Assembly (NCBI GenBank): GCA_010015655.1
Contig: ML976665.1
Coordinates: 882,384-946,383, forward strand
Origin: Bimuria novae-zelandiae CBS 107.79
Taxonomy: Eukaryota; Ascomycota; Dothideomycetes; Pleosporales; Didymosphaeriaceae
Length of the DNA stretch: 64,000 nucleotides
Direction: 5' to 3'
In this document: piece after piece, positions 63,928 to 64,000 of the stretch
Layout of the letters: each line of letters begins with the position of its first letter
Numbering within the stretch: the first letter of the stretch is position 1
Position numbers and translations under genes: made by a program
The notes under the pieces: generated by a model
The model's database searches: none
Seen by the model: the letters and a program-made list of their open reading frames with translations, nothing else
What the model was told of the DNA's origin: nothing

Positions 63928-64000
63928 CTGAACATTGTTAGCCATGGAGTCTAGTCGCAGGCAACATAGAGCAGTGTTGATTGTTTTCATCCCAAAAACT

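Noticed and set aside
1..64000. tRNA, rRNA, CRISPR arrays, polyketide or peptide synthetase genes
   Set aside because: No cloverleaf-like, ribosomal, regularly spaced-repeat or multidomain synthase sequence was noticed by eye on either strand; a tRNA scan and domain search would settle it.

Overview
The window is nuclear DNA of a filamentous ascomycete (Pezizomycotina). Genes carry short introns of 46 to 190 bp with GTANGT-type donors and CTAAC/CTGAC branch sites. Gene-dense, GC-balanced stretches alternate with AT-rich blocks in which transposon reading frames are full of TAA/TAG codons and TpA dinucleotides, the signature of repeat-induced point mutation (RIP). A Dothideomycete-like host is a guess; the class cannot be fixed from this sequence.

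1-14,223 is a nest of mobile elements: a PiggyBac-like remnant (1-1,075) inserted in a pogo/Fot1-like element (1,076-10,099); a Ty3/Gypsy chromodomain retrotransposon (2,860-10,064) inserted near the other end of that element; a 223-bp solo LTR inside the left Gypsy LTR; and, abutting, a Tc1/mariner-like element (10,102-14,223) whose left terminal repeat is split by a second PiggyBac-like element (10,150-12,789). Four of these insertions can be checked against an uninterrupted homologous sequence inside the same window. A second Fot1-like copy (18,219-20,089) lies inverted relative to the first.

14,224-41,084 is mostly housekeeping: a lipocalin-like protein, a small Gly-rich protein, TIM17 (mitochondrial import), a dynamin/Mx-like GTPase, an HSL-type esterase, argininosuccinate synthase, a Doa4-like ubiquitin hydrolase divergent from VPS27 (both endosomal ubiquitin sorting), a GT32 glycosyltransferase, a non-catalytic-looking alpha/beta hydrolase and a one-pass membrane protein.

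41,085-64,000 is more accessory: a HET-domain gene with one nonsense codon, a small conserved-looking ORF, a degenerate repeat array, a decayed GMC oxidoreductase, another RIP-mutated Tc1-like element, a PNPOx/ferredoxin-reductase fusion, a secreted type B carboxylesterase, a long disordered protein, a Zn2Cys6 factor with one nonsense codon, a 231-bp MITE and the C-terminal exon of a sugar transporter running off the window. No secondary-metabolite cluster, tRNA, rRNA or CRISPR array was seen. No clearly new multi-gene system was found; the strongest unusual signals are the nested transposon block and the apparent TATA target preference of the PiggyBac-like elements.
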